From Rhodobacter sp. SY28-1 (GTDB taxonomy: Bacteria; Pseudomonadota; Alphaproteobacteria; Rhodobacterales; Rhodobacteraceae), in NCBI RefSeq assembly GCF_005222785.1, contig NZ_STGH01000003.1:496001-560000 (forward strand): a stretch of DNA of 64,000 nucleotides, given 5' to 3'. The stretch's first letter is position 1. The number at the start of each line of letters is the position of its first letter. The position numbers and the translations under genes are program-made. Of the stretch, positions 37,607-48,670 are shown piece by piece. The notes beneath the pieces were generated by a model that saw only the letters and a list, made by a program, of their open reading frames with translations, was not told where the DNA came from and searched no databases.

Positions 37607-39454
37607 ATGCTGAAGATCGAGGACATCACCTACAACGTCGAAGGCCGCCCCTTGTTCGAGGGCGCTTCCGCGACGATTCCGACCGGCCACAAGGTGGGTC
37701 TGGTCGGCCGCAATGGTGCGGGAAAAACCACGCTGTTCCGGCTGATCCGCGGCGAACTGGCGCTGGAGGGCGGCGCGATCACCCTGCCCCAGCGCGCCCG
37801 GATTGGCGGCGTGGCGCAGGAAGTTCCGTCGTCGGAAACCTCGCTTCTCGATACGGTGCTTGCCGCCGACACCGAACGCGCCGCGCTGATGGCCGAGGCA
37901 GAAACCGCCCATGATGCCCACCGCATCGCCGAAATCCAGGCCCGGCTTGCCGACATCGACGCCTGGTCGGCAGAGGGCCGCGCTGCCAGCATTCTCAAGG
38001 GCTTGGGCTTCGATGCTGAGGAACAGCTGATGCCCTGCAGCGCCTTTTCCGGCGGCTGGCGGATGCGCGTGGCGCTGGCGGGCGTGCTGTTTGCGCAGCC
38101 CGATTATCTGCTTCTCGACGAACCGACCAACTACCTCGACCTTGAAGGCGCGCTCTGGCTGGAAAGCTATCTCCAGAAATACCCCCACACCGTCCTCATC
38201 ATCTCCCACGACCGCGGACTTCTGAACCGCGCCGTCCAGGGCATCCTGCATCTCGACAACCGCAAACTGACCTACTGGCAGGGCGGTTACGACCAGTTCG
38301 CCCGCCAGATGGCCGAACGCCGCGCGGTCCTGCAGGCCGAGGCGAAGAAGGTCGAAGCCCGCCGCGCTCATCTGCAGTCTTTCGTCGACCGCTTCAAGGC
38401 CAAGGCGTCCAAGGCCGTGCAGGCGCAGTCCCGCGTGAAGATGCTGGAGAAGCTGACGCCGATCACCGCGCCGGAAGAGGCGAAGAAGGTCGTCTTCACC
38501 TTCCCCAAGCCCGAGGAACTGGCCCCCCCGATCATCAACCTTGACGGCGCGGCGGTGGGGTATGGTGGCCCGCCGGTCTTGAAACGGCTGAACCTGCGTA
38601 TTGACCAGGACGACCGGATCGCCCTTCTGGGCCGGAACGGTGAAGGAAAGTCAACACTTTCCAAGCTGTTGGCTGGCAAACTTCAACCATCCGAAGGCAA
38701 GATTGCCCGGTCCTCGAAACTGCGGATCGGCTATTTCGCCCAGCATCAGGTGGATGAGCTTCACCTCGACGAGACGCCGCTTCAGCACATCATGCGCCTG
38801 CGCCCCGCGGAAGGCCAGCCCAAGCTCCGCGCCCGGCTTGCGGGCTTCGGGCTGATGGCCGATCAGGCCGACACCGTCGTCGCGCGGCTCTCCGGCGGCC
38901 AGAAAGCGCGGCTCTCGCTCCTCCTCGCCACCATCGACGCGCCGCATCTTCTGATCCTCGACGAACCGACCAACCACCTCGACATCGAAAGCCGTGAGGC
39001 GCTGGTCGAGGCGCTCACCGAATACCCCGGCGCGGTGATCCTTGTCAGCCACGACATGCACCTTCTGGGCCTGGTGGCCGACCGGCTCTGGCTGGTCAAG
39101 GGCGGCGCCGTCACACCTTACACCGAGGATCTGGAGGCCTATCGTCGCCAGCTTCTGGCTGGCGACGAAGAGGTGAAGCCCGCCGCGCAACCTGTTGTGA
39201 AGCCAAAAAAAGCCAGCCGCGAGGAGCTTCTGTCCCTGAAGGCCGAAGTCCGCAAGTGCGAAGAGCGGCTGGAGAAACTGAACGACATGCGCGACAAGCT
39301 GGCGAAAAAGCTGGCCGATCCGGAGCTTTATGAAGACAGCCGCAAGGGCGAACTGGCCACCTGGAACGCCAAATACGCCGAGGTGATGCAAGCCCTCGAC
39401 AAGGCCGAGTCGATGTGGCTGTCTGCGCAGGAAAAGCTGGAGCAAGCGGCATGA
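37607..39454 (+). CDS. ABC-F family ATPase (Uup/YheS-like)
   Basis: This is a 615-residue soluble ABC protein with two nucleotide-binding domains and no membrane domain, the hallmark of ABC-F translation factors. Walker A motifs are GRNGAGKTTL near 34 and GRNGEGKSTL near 343; signature motifs are FSGGWRMRVALAG near 146 and LSGGQKARLSLLL near 428. A charged linker joins the domains near 240-290, and a C-terminal coiled coil spans about 530-610. ABC-F proteins rescue or gate stalled ribosomes. Its stop overlaps the HD-domain gene (ATGA). Confidence 0.92.
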   Translation: MLKIEDITYNVEGRPLFEGASATIPTGHKVGLVGRNGAGKTTLFRLIRGELALEGGAITLPQRARIGGVAQEVPSSETSLLDTVLAADTERAALMAEAETAHDAHRIAEIQARLADIDAWSAEGRAASILKGLGFDAEEQLMPCSAFSGGWRMRVALAGVLFAQPDYLLLDEPTNYLDLEGALWLESYLQKYPHTVLIISHDRGLLNRAVQGILHLDNRKLTYWQGGYDQFARQMAERRAVLQAEAKKVEARRAHLQSFVDRFKAKASKAVQAQSRVKMLEKLTPITAPEEAKKVVFTFPKPEELAPPIINLDGAAVGYGGPPVLKRLNLRIDQDDRIALLGRNGEGKSTLSKLLAGKLQPSEGKIARSSKLRIGYFAQHQVDELHLDETPLQHIMRLRPAEGQPKLRARLAGFGLMADQADTVVARLSGGQKARLSLLLATIDAPHLLILDEPTNHLDIESREALVEALTEYPGAVILVSHDMHLLGLVADRLWLVKGGAVTPYTEDLEAYRRQLLAGDEEVKPAAQPVVKPKKASREELLSLKAEVRKCEERLEKLNDMRDKLAKKLADPELYEDSRKGELATWNAKYAEVMQALDKAESMWLSAQEKLEQAA

Positions 39455-39891
39455 ACCTTGCGCGTGCGATAGAAATCGCTGTTGCAGCCCATGCTGGGCA
39501 GACCGACAAGGCTGGCGCCCCATACATTCTTCATCCGTTGCGGGTGATGCAGTCGCTTGCAACAGAGGACGAACGGATCGTTGGCGTTCTGCATGACCTG
39601 ATTGAAGATTGCCCCGAGTGGACGATGAATCGACTGCAACAAGAAGGCTTTTCGAACCACGTCCTTTCTGCGTTGGCCGCTGTTACAAAGCTTTCTGACG
39701 ACGAGCCCTACCCGGATTTCATCGCCCGCGCCGCCAGGGACCCGATAGCGCGGCGCGTCAAGCGGGCGGACCTGATCGACAATCTCGATGTACGCCGCTT
39801 GACGGAAGTTACCGAGAAAGACGCCAGGCGCCTGAACAAGTACCTGGCGGCTCTGGCACAACTTGATGCTTCACACGCATCTGAGGATTGA
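39451..39891 (+). CDS. Small HD-domain (p)ppGpp-hydrolase-like protein
   Basis: This 146-residue protein resembles the hydrolase half of RelA/SpoT and the MESH1 family: HAGQTDKAGAPYILHPLRV at 14-32, GVLHDLIEDCPEW near 45 (the HD motif and ED) and RVKRADLIDNLDVRR near 104. No synthetase or regulatory domain is present. It may hydrolyse (p)ppGpp or a related 3'-phosphonucleotide such as NADPH, as reported for MESH1. It is translationally coupled to the ABC-F gene, which suggests a link to translation stress. Substrate is inference. Confidence 0.83.
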   Translation: MNLARAIEIAVAAHAGQTDKAGAPYILHPLRVMQSLATEDERIVGVLHDLIEDCPEWTMNRLQQEGFSNHVLSALAAVTKLSDDEPYPDFIARAARDPIARRVKRADLIDNLDVRRLTEVTEKDARRLNKYLAALAQLDASHASED

Positions 39892-39961
39892 AGTCCGCGG
39901 ACCTGGGGCTGATGCTTGATGCAAGGCGTTTGCAGCGCCGGTCAGACCAAAGAGACGCAAG

Positions 39962-40420
39962 ATGCCCATGCCCTGGACCTACCGTCAGGCGACGCGCGAG
40001 TGGCAAGCGTTTCTTGCCGACGCCCGTCAGGCAATGAATCTGGAGACCGACAATGTCACCTACACCGCTGTCCAGGGCGTGTTGCAGGCCTTCCGCCGTC
40101 GTCTGACCCCGCAGCAGGCCATCGACTTCGCGCAGGTTCTGCCTTCCGTGCTTCGTGCGCTGTTCGTGGCCGACTGGCGGCTGGACGGAGGCCCCTTGCC
40201 CCCGGGAACCCGCGCCGACTGGACAGCCGAAGCGATGGCGCTGCGGCCTCACCACAACCTGACCCCGCCGAACTGCGTCGAAGCGACGGCCCTTGCCCTG
40301 CGGAAATCCGTCGTGCGCGAGGATCTCGACCGCGTGCTTGCCACGCTGCCCCCCTTTGCCTCCGAGTTCTGGTCGACCCCCGGCATCGACCCGGCAACGC
40401 TGGGGCCGCGGATCGTCTAA
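39962..40420 (+). CDS. DUF2267 family protein
   Basis: This 152-residue soluble protein has the DUF2267 pattern of a helical domain repeated twice: VTYTAVQGVLQAFRRRLTPQ with AIDFAQVLPSVLRALFVADW near 50, and a similar ATALALRKSVVREDLDRVLATLPPFASEFW near 107. The family is linked to envelope or phosphate stress in other bacteria, but has no defined activity. It lies 70 bp after the HD gene and 54 bp before marC; an independent promoter is likely. Confidence 0.75.
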   Translation: MPMPWTYRQATREWQAFLADARQAMNLETDNVTYTAVQGVLQAFRRRLTPQQAIDFAQVLPSVLRALFVADWRLDGGPLPPGTRADWTAEAMALRPHHNLTPPNCVEATALALRKSVVREDLDRVLATLPPFASEFWSTPGIDPATLGPRIV

Positions 40421-40474
40421 CTTCCGCTTCCCAAACGCGGGTCCCTCCCCTAGCCTGCCCAAAAGAGGGAACCG

Positions 40475-41095
40475 ATGCCCGAGACCGCCTTCCTGATCAC
40501 GGCCTTCGCCACCCTCTTCGTGGTGATCGACCCGCCGGGTCTGGTGCCACTGTTCATCGCGCTGACCCGCGGGATGGGCCCCGAAAAGCGCCGGGCCATG
40601 GCGCAGCGGGCCTGCATCATCGCCGCCTGCCTCCTCCTCCTCTTCGGCCTGGCAGGCGAGACGATCCTGGAGTTCATCGGCATCTCGATGCCTGCCTTCC
40701 GCATTGCCGGCGGAATTCTCCTGTTCCTGACCGCGCTCGACATGCTGTTCGAACGCCGCACCCAGCGGCGCGAGGGTCAGCAGGCGGAGCCGGACCATGA
40801 CCCCTCGGTCTTCCCTCTGGCTACCCCGTTGATCGCCGGCCCCGGCGCCATTGCGACGATGATCCTGCTCGTCGGCCAATCCGGGCCGGGCTGGGGCGGA
40901 ACGTTCTGGGTTCTGGGCCTGATGATCGTGATGATCGTGGTGACCTATGCCTTCCTCCTCGCCTCGCCGCCGTTGGAGCGGATGCTGGGTCGGACCGGGA
41001 CCATCGTCATCACCCGGCTTCTGGGCATGCTGCTGGCGGCTTTGTCGGTCCAGTTCGTGATCGACGGGGTCAAGGGCACCGGCTTGATCGGCTGA
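40475..41095 (+). CDS. MarC family integral membrane protein
   Basis: This 206-residue protein has six hydrophobic helices: ITAFATLFVVIDPPGLVPLFI at the N-terminus (the DPPG motif is family-typical), IIAACLLLLFGLAGE, AFRIAGGILLFLTALDML, PLATPLIAGPGAIATMILL (second family motif PLIAGPGA near 123), VLGLMIVMIVVTYAFLLA and the C-terminal ITRLLGMLLAALSVQFVIDGV. MarC/NAAT proteins have no firmly established substrate; the old link to multiple antibiotic resistance was withdrawn for E. coli. Confidence 0.88.
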   Translation: MPETAFLITAFATLFVVIDPPGLVPLFIALTRGMGPEKRRAMAQRACIIAACLLLLFGLAGETILEFIGISMPAFRIAGGILLFLTALDMLFERRTQRREGQQAEPDHDPSVFPLATPLIAGPGAIATMILLVGQSGPGWGGTFWVLGLMIVMIVVTYAFLLASPPLERMLGRTGTIVITRLLGMLLAALSVQFVIDGVKGTGLIG

Positions 41096-41147
41096 CCTTT
41101 CCAAGCGGGCCCCCTGCCCCCATATTCCCCCAAGACCGGAGGTGCGG

Positions 41148-41723
41148 ATGGACGGCGAAACACTGGCCCGCGTGGGGTATCTTGCGATCATACTGGTCGC
41201 GGTGGGCGGCTGGGTGATGGTCGAATTCCGGGAACGGATGGGCCAGGCGCTGCGGATGGGACTGGCCTGGGGTCTGATCGTCGTCGGGATCATGGCGGGC
41301 TACGGGCTGTGGAGCGACATCCGGCAGGATGTGATGCCGATCCAGGAAGTCGGTTCCGGCGGGACGGTCGAAGTGCCGCGCGCGGCGGACGGGCACTATT
41401 ACCTGACCCTGACGATCGACGGGGCGTCGGTGCCGTTCATGGTCGACACCGGGGCCTCGGGCATGGTCCTCGCGGCGCGGGATGCCGAGAGGCTGGGGAT
41501 CGACCTGCAGGACCTGCGTTTCCTGGGGCAGGCGAACACGGCGAACGGGGTGGTCCGGACCGCGCGGGTCACGCTGGATCGGGTCGAGCTGGGGCCGTTC
41601 CGGAACGACGGGTTCCAGGCCTTCGTGACCGAGGGAGAGCTGGACCAGTCGCTTCTGGGAATGGACTATCTGGGGCAGTTCCGGATGGAGTTTTCCGGCG
41701 GAACGCTGATCCTGGAGCAGTGA
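41148..41723 (+). CDS. Membrane-anchored retropepsin-like aspartic protease (TIGR02281)
   Basis: This 191-residue protein has two N-terminal helices (LAIILVAVGGWVMV and LAWGLIVVGIMAGYGLW) followed by a periplasmic single-lobe aspartic protease domain. The catalytic signature is FMVDTGASGMVLA near residue 101, and the second conserved patch is LLGMDYLGQFRMEF near 168. Such clan AA proteases act as homodimers. GGAGG lies 5 nt before ATG 41148; GTG 41142 is inside that site and was rejected. Substrates are unknown. Confidence 0.88.
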   Translation: MDGETLARVGYLAIILVAVGGWVMVEFRERMGQALRMGLAWGLIVVGIMAGYGLWSDIRQDVMPIQEVGSGGTVEVPRAADGHYYLTLTIDGASVPFMVDTGASGMVLAARDAERLGIDLQDLRFLGQANTANGVVRTARVTLDRVELGPFRNDGFQAFVTEGELDQSLLGMDYLGQFRMEFSGGTLILEQ

Positions 41724-41828
41724 TCCCACCCGCCTGCCCGCGCTGGACCGATCCGTGAAACTATTCCAGATCAATATCTTGCGCGCGGACATTAACCCTT
41801 CGTTTTCCCTGATCCGGACCTGCGGGCC

Positions 41829-43931
41829 TCAGCTCAGAAGCCCCTGCACCGTGTTGGTCAGGTCGCTGAGCGAGAACGGTTTCGGCAGGAAGACCGAGTT
41901 CGGCACCCGCGCCTGATCCTCGGCCAGGCCGTCATCGGCATAGCCCGACATGAAGACGACCTTCACCCCCGGCCGGTTGAGATGCGCGCGGCGCACCCAA
42001 GCGGGTCCGTCCATGCCCGGCATCACCACATCGGTCACGAAAAGGTCGATGTGCAGGCTCTTGTCCTCCAGCCGCGCCAGCGCCTCCTCGGCGCTTGCCG
42101 CCTCCAGCACCGTATAGCCCCGCAAGGTCAGCGCCCGGCTGGCAAAGGCGCGGACCGAGGCCTCGTCCTCGACCAGAAGCACCACGCCCTCGCCCTTGCG
42201 GGCGGCAACACGCCGAGGCTCGCTGGGCAGGGTGCCTTGCGCATCGCCATCGAAGACCGGGAAATACAATGAGAAGGTGGTGCCCTGCCCCAGCACGGAA
42301 TCGACGAAGATGAAGCCGCCGGACTGCTTCATGATGCCGTAGGCCATCGACAGGCCAAGCCCCGTGCCTTCGCCGATCCGCTTGGTGGTGAAGAACGGCT
42401 CGAAGATCTGCCGCAGCTGGTGTTCGGGGATGCCAATGCCCTGGTCCACCACCCGGATCACCGTGTAGTCCCCGGCAGGCACCGTCGCCCGGTCGCGTTG
42501 CAGGTCCTGGGCCAGGGTCACCGCCTCGGTCTCGATCCGGACATCGCCGCCATCGGGCATCGCGTCGCGTGCGTTGACCACCAGGTTGATCAGCACCTGT
42601 TCGATCTGCCGCTTGTCGGCGCGGATCCGGCCCAGGGGGCGGTTGCCCTCGCGGCCCAGATGCGCCAGCGACAGGTCGACCTTTTCCACCATCAGCCGGT
42701 TCAGAAGGTGAATGAGGTCGGCCAGCACATCCTCCAGGTCCAGCACCTCGGGGTTCAGGGTCTGCTTGCGCGAGAAGGCGAGAAGTTGTCCCACAAGCGA
42801 GGCCGCGCGGTTCGCGTTCTGCCGGATCTGTTCCAGATCGGCGAAATCGGTGTCCTCGCGGCCATGCCGCATCAGGAGAAGGTCGCAATGGCCGGAAATC
42901 GCGGTCAGAAGGTTGTTGAAGTCATGTGCAATTCCGCCCGCAAGCTGGCCAATTGCCTGCATTTTCTGGCTTTGGACAAACTGCGCTTCCAGCGTTTTCA
43001 GCCGCGTCGCGTCATTCAGGATCGCCAGGGCGCCCAGTCGTCCGTTTTCGACATAGCGGCGCAGGGTGATCTGCAGATACCGCTCGGCCTCGCCTCGTTG
43101 GCGCAGCACTTCCGACCCGCCCGGATGGCGCCCTGCGGTCACATCGGCCAGCCATTCCGACACCGGGCGGCCCAGGCCTTCGAACAGATCGTGGAACATC
43201 GCCGCCCGCGTCTCGCCGTTCCACATCAGCTCGCGTGCGGCAAGGTTCGCCGTGCGCATCACCCCGTCGGGCCCGAAGGTCATGATTGCGACGGGCACAT
43301 CCTCCAGGTCCGCCCCGACCGTCACGACCGGCGGCCGCGCCCCCGCCGGCAAGGGTGGCAGGTCAGCGGACGGCGCCCGGTCCTCGGCCCGCCAGAAATA
43401 GCGGTCCACGTCGGCGCGGTGGACCGACAGTCGCAGAGCGGAGTTGTGCCCGAGAAGATCTTCCTGCGCAGCCCCTTCCGCGTTCGCGGTCTGTTGCAGG
43501 CGGTGAAGCAGTTCACCGGGATTGAGCGTCCTTTGGCCAATCACCGCAAGGAGCGTATGCGCATCGGCGCCAAAGCGTGTCTCGGCGGCCCGATTGCGCA
43601 GCACCATCCGTCCCGCAGAATCAGTCAGGAAACAGGGAATCGGATCGTCGGCCACCAGAAGAAAGGCCAGATGGCTGTCCCGGTCACCTTGCCGGGCGGC
43701 AATCCGGGAATGGAGCATCAGGGCGAGGGCAAGGCCCAAAAGGACCAGCCCGCCAAACGCCAGAGGCGGCCCAAAGCTGCCCCACGACAGGGTCCCGACA
43801 AGCACCAGCGCCAGCCCCAAGGCTGTCAAGCTGACCAGGAACCCGTTCCTCACTGGCGGTGACACACCCACAAATGACAAAGCGCTACATGCTCCAAATC
43901 TGCTGCCCGCGACCGGATCAGGCCGCAGCAT
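41829..43931 (-). CDS. cckA: CckA-like hybrid histidine kinase
   Basis: CckA starts the phosphorelay CckA-ChpT-CtrA that controls the cell cycle in Caulobacter and motility and gene-transfer-agent functions in Rhodobacterales. The roughly 700-residue protein has two N-terminal helices (about 30-75), PAS-like regions (90-310), a HisKA domain with the phospho-histidine in GGIAHDFNNLL near 345, an HATPase domain (NLVVNARDAMPDGG near 455, GTGLGLSMAYGIMKQ near 525) and a C-terminal receiver with Asp in LFVTDVVMPGMDG near 640. The start is uncertain: ATG 43931 is almost adjacent to GGGGG, while GTG 43853 is an alternative. A CtrA box lies just upstream. Confidence 0.92.
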   Translation of the reverse strand: MLRPDPVAGSRFGACSALSFVGVSPPVRNGFLVSLTALGLALVLVGTLSWGSFGPPLAFGGLVLLGLALALMLHSRIAARQGDRDSHLAFLLVADDPIPCFLTDSAGRMVLRNRAAETRFGADAHTLLAVIGQRTLNPGELLHRLQQTANAEGAAQEDLLGHNSALRLSVHRADVDRYFWRAEDRAPSADLPPLPAGARPPVVTVGADLEDVPVAIMTFGPDGVMRTANLAARELMWNGETRAAMFHDLFEGLGRPVSEWLADVTAGRHPGGSEVLRQRGEAERYLQITLRRYVENGRLGALAILNDATRLKTLEAQFVQSQKMQAIGQLAGGIAHDFNNLLTAISGHCDLLLMRHGREDTDFADLEQIRQNANRAASLVGQLLAFSRKQTLNPEVLDLEDVLADLIHLLNRLMVEKVDLSLAHLGREGNRPLGRIRADKRQIEQVLINLVVNARDAMPDGGDVRIETEAVTLAQDLQRDRATVPAGDYTVIRVVDQGIGIPEHQLRQIFEPFFTTKRIGEGTGLGLSMAYGIMKQSGGFIFVDSVLGQGTTFSLYFPVFDGDAQGTLPSEPRRVAARKGEGVVLLVEDEASVRAFASRALTLRGYTVLEAASAEEALARLEDKSLHIDLFVTDVVMPGMDGPAWVRRAHLNRPGVKVVFMSGYADDGLAEDQARVPNSVFLPKPFSLSDLTNTVQGLLS

Positions 43932-43943
43932 CCCCCGAATGGG

Positions 43944-43958
43944 TTAAGGCATAATTAA
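43944..43958. promoter_or_regulatory. CtrA box in front of cckA
   Basis: TTAA-GGCATAA-TTAA is an exact match to the CtrA consensus TTAA-N7-TTAA, and the second half continues as TTAACC. It lies in the 64-bp gap between the RsmB-like gene and cckA, 13-27 bp upstream of ATG 43931. A site here suggests that CtrA controls expression of its own upstream kinase. Confidence 0.65.
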
Positions 43959-43995
43959 CCGACTTCCAAAGCCCGTCTAGGTTGCAGGCGGAAAT

Positions 43996-45140
43996 TCAGT
44001 TTCCACAAAGAATTGCAAGATAGAACCCGTCTCCGCCCTGCAAGGGGGTGAAAACCCGCTCATGCTGCAGCCGCCAGCCGGGATGGCGCGCCAGGAAGGC
44101 CTGCACCTGATCCTGGTTCTCGGCGCGAAGCAGCGAACAGGTGGCGTAGGCAAGGACGCCGGTCTCGCGCAGCATCGGGGCGACACGGTCCAGGATCGCG
44201 GCCTGGGTTTTCAGGATCTGGCCAAACTGCTCCGGGGTCAGGCGCCACTTGCCTTCCGGATCGCGGCGCCAACTGCCCGAGCCGGAACAGGGTGCATCGA
44301 CCAGGATCAGATCGTAGGGGGTGCCTGTTTCGGGCTGTTCGGTCAGCGTGACATCGACCCCCGCCCGCCGGGCGCGGTCTGGCAGGTCGGCCATCCGGCG
44401 CGGGTTCACGTCATGCGCGATCAGCTTCAGCCGGGCCCGGGCCGCCACGGCAAGCGTCTTGCCGCCCCCACCCGCGCAGTGGTCAAGCACCTTCATCCCG
44501 TCAGCCAGCGGCAAGGCCTCGATGACCGCCTGCGACGAGGCATCCTGCAGCTCGACCCACCCGCTGCGATAGGCCCGCGAGTTCTGGATTTTCCGAGCAT
44601 TCCCGGTGACTTCCAGCGCGGTCTTCGCCAAGGGATGCGGGCGGGCGACGATCCCGTCGTCAGCCAGTTCCGCGATGGCCCCCGCCACATCCGTCTTGAC
44701 CCGGTTCGCCCGCAGGAAGACAGGGGCGCGTGACCGCAGCGCCTCGGCCACCGCCGGGAAATCCGTGCCCAGGCTCTCGCGCAAGGCTGGCACCAGCCAG
44801 TCGGGCAGGTCCAGGCGTTCGGTATCCGTGGGCTCGCGCCCCGCCTCATTGGCTTCCGGCGGCGGCGGAGCATGGCCTTCGCCCGAGAACCAGGCCTCTT
44901 GCCCCGTCGCGCGCGCCAGCCCCAGCACCAGCCCGCGCCCGCCAGGCCCGCCGCCCAGTGCGGCGGCCGACTGGCGCTGGCGCAGGGCCTCATACACCAG
45001 ATCGCGGACGGCAGCCCGGTCGCCGGAGCCGGCATAACGGTTGGCGCGGCCCCAGTTGGTCAGAGCCTTCTCGGCGGGCTCTCCGGCCAGAACCCGGTCC
45101 AGCACCTCGATCGCCGCAGCCGCCCGCGCGCCGGGCGTCA

Positions 45141-45141
<1 letters not shown>
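43996..45141 (-). CDS. RsmB/NOP2-family RNA (cytosine-5) methyltransferase
   Basis: This protein of about 381 residues carries an N-terminal helical region like RsmB/NusB (about 1-110) and a SAM methyltransferase domain: LQDASSQAVIEALPLADGMK and LDHCAGGGGKTLA near 220 (motif I), LILVDAPCSGSGSWRRDPE near 285 (the PCSGSG cysteine) and LAYATCSLLRAENQDQV near 335 (the catalytic TCS cysteine). It probably makes an m5C in 16S rRNA; assignment to position 967 is family inference. The start is ATG 45141 (TGATG with the guaB stop) or GTG 45144. It is co-transcribed with guaB. Confidence 0.88.
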
Positions 45142-47427
<2,286 letters not shown>

Positions 47428-47431
<4 letters not shown>

Positions 47432-48429
47432 GCCTCGGCGGCGTTGGTCTTCGCCGCCAGGTGTCCGCGCGGCCACAGCTTCAGCACCCGATAGGCGATC
47501 CACGGGATCACCCCCAGCGCCAGAACCAACAGCCCCTGCCCCAGCCAGCCAAGCGCCCCGCCCTGCAGCATCAGCGCCGTCGATGCGGCGGCAGTCGGAA
47601 AGGTGAATGCACCCCAAAAGGCCGAGAAGCCCGACTCGGTAATCCAGCGCGCGGATGCGACCAGGGCCAACAGGATGACCAGTGCCAGCACCGCGAACAC
47701 CTGCGCCAGCATCGCCATCCCGGTCAGGTTTGCCGTGGTCGCCAACAGGGCCGCCGGGGCCAAGTGTATCGCCAGCAACGGGCGCAAGGGGGCTGGCGGA
47801 ATCCGTCGGACCAATTGCACGAGACTGACAGCCCAGATCGCCAGCGCAACGGGCAGCGTCGCGTAGAAGATCCCACGCGCAAGGCCGTCTAGCCCCAGCG
47901 CCACGGCAGCTGGTGTGGCGACGATGAACCCCACAAAGGTCATGTGCCACCCCGGATTGACCTGCCGTGCCTCCGGCGGCGATTTGGCCAGCACCCGCAG
48001 GGTCAGGCCGACCAGCAGCGCATGTGCCGCAAGCATCGCAAGAAGCAGGACAGAAGCAGCACTGGGGGCGAATCCAGCAAGCAGGCCCGCCGCCACCATC
48101 CCGCCCAAGGTTCCTGCCGCCAGCCCTGCCCGCGCGGGCATAACCTTAAGATCATCTGTTACCACGCTGATCCGCCGCAGTATTTTTACGATGTATGTAC
48201 AGGCGGCGAAGGCCCAAAGCGGCAGGGCAAGGCCGAAGGCGAGATCAGCAAGTTCCTGCCCGACGCCCCACTCTGCGGTCCCCACCCGCAAGGCCGTGGC
48301 CAGCCCCAGAAGCCCCAGGATCGGCGGAAATATCGCGGGCGGAGTCGTGGCAAACAGCTTCACCTTGCGCGGCGGGAACTCCGGCGGCGGGTAAAGCTTG
48401 GGCCGGTGACGGACGGGACCTGCAGCCAC
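47428..48429 (-). CDS. SLAC1/TehA-family membrane transporter
   Basis: This 333-residue protein has about ten hydrophobic helices, among them IFPPILGLLGLATAL, LAFGLALPLWAFAACTYIV, GLAAGTLGGMVAAGLLAGF and a C-terminal LGQGLLVLALGVIPWIAYRVL. It belongs to the TehA/SLAC1/Mae1 superfamily of anion channels and C4-dicarboxylate transporters, and the helix pattern PAIFPPILGLLGLA is typical. The start is GTG 48429 behind AAAGGAGG. The AT-rich upstream gap contains several small palindromes. The substrate anion is unknown. Confidence 0.82.
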
Positions 48430-48471
48430 GGAATTCCTCCTTTCCCTTTAACTGAACACAGCCTGATCGCA

Positions 48472-48665
48472 CAGTCGATCACGCCGGATGTCGCATCCCT
48501 ATTGGCGAACGAGCGAAAGCTCATTCAACCTTGTGCAACACGTCGAGCGGCCAAACGTGCCTGCGTGTATACACAGGCGGCTACAATGCAATGTATATAC
48601 GGCTGTATTTACCTTCATATATGCACTGCTCGATTACCCTTCCCGCTCAACTCGTTAGCTGCGGT
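48472..48665. promoter_or_regulatory. AT-rich upstream region of the SLAC1 gene with stacked palindromes
   Basis: This gap, upstream of the leftward SLAC1-type gene and downstream of the dioxygenase gene, has lower GC than its surroundings. It holds GTGTATACAC (48565-48574), GTATATAC (48593-48600) and CATATATG near 48617, each a perfect palindrome about 25 bp apart. They may be binding sites for a GntR- or similar dimeric regulator. A 63-codon open frame on the plus strand here looks like chance. Confidence 0.4.
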
Positions 48666-48670
48666 ATGCT

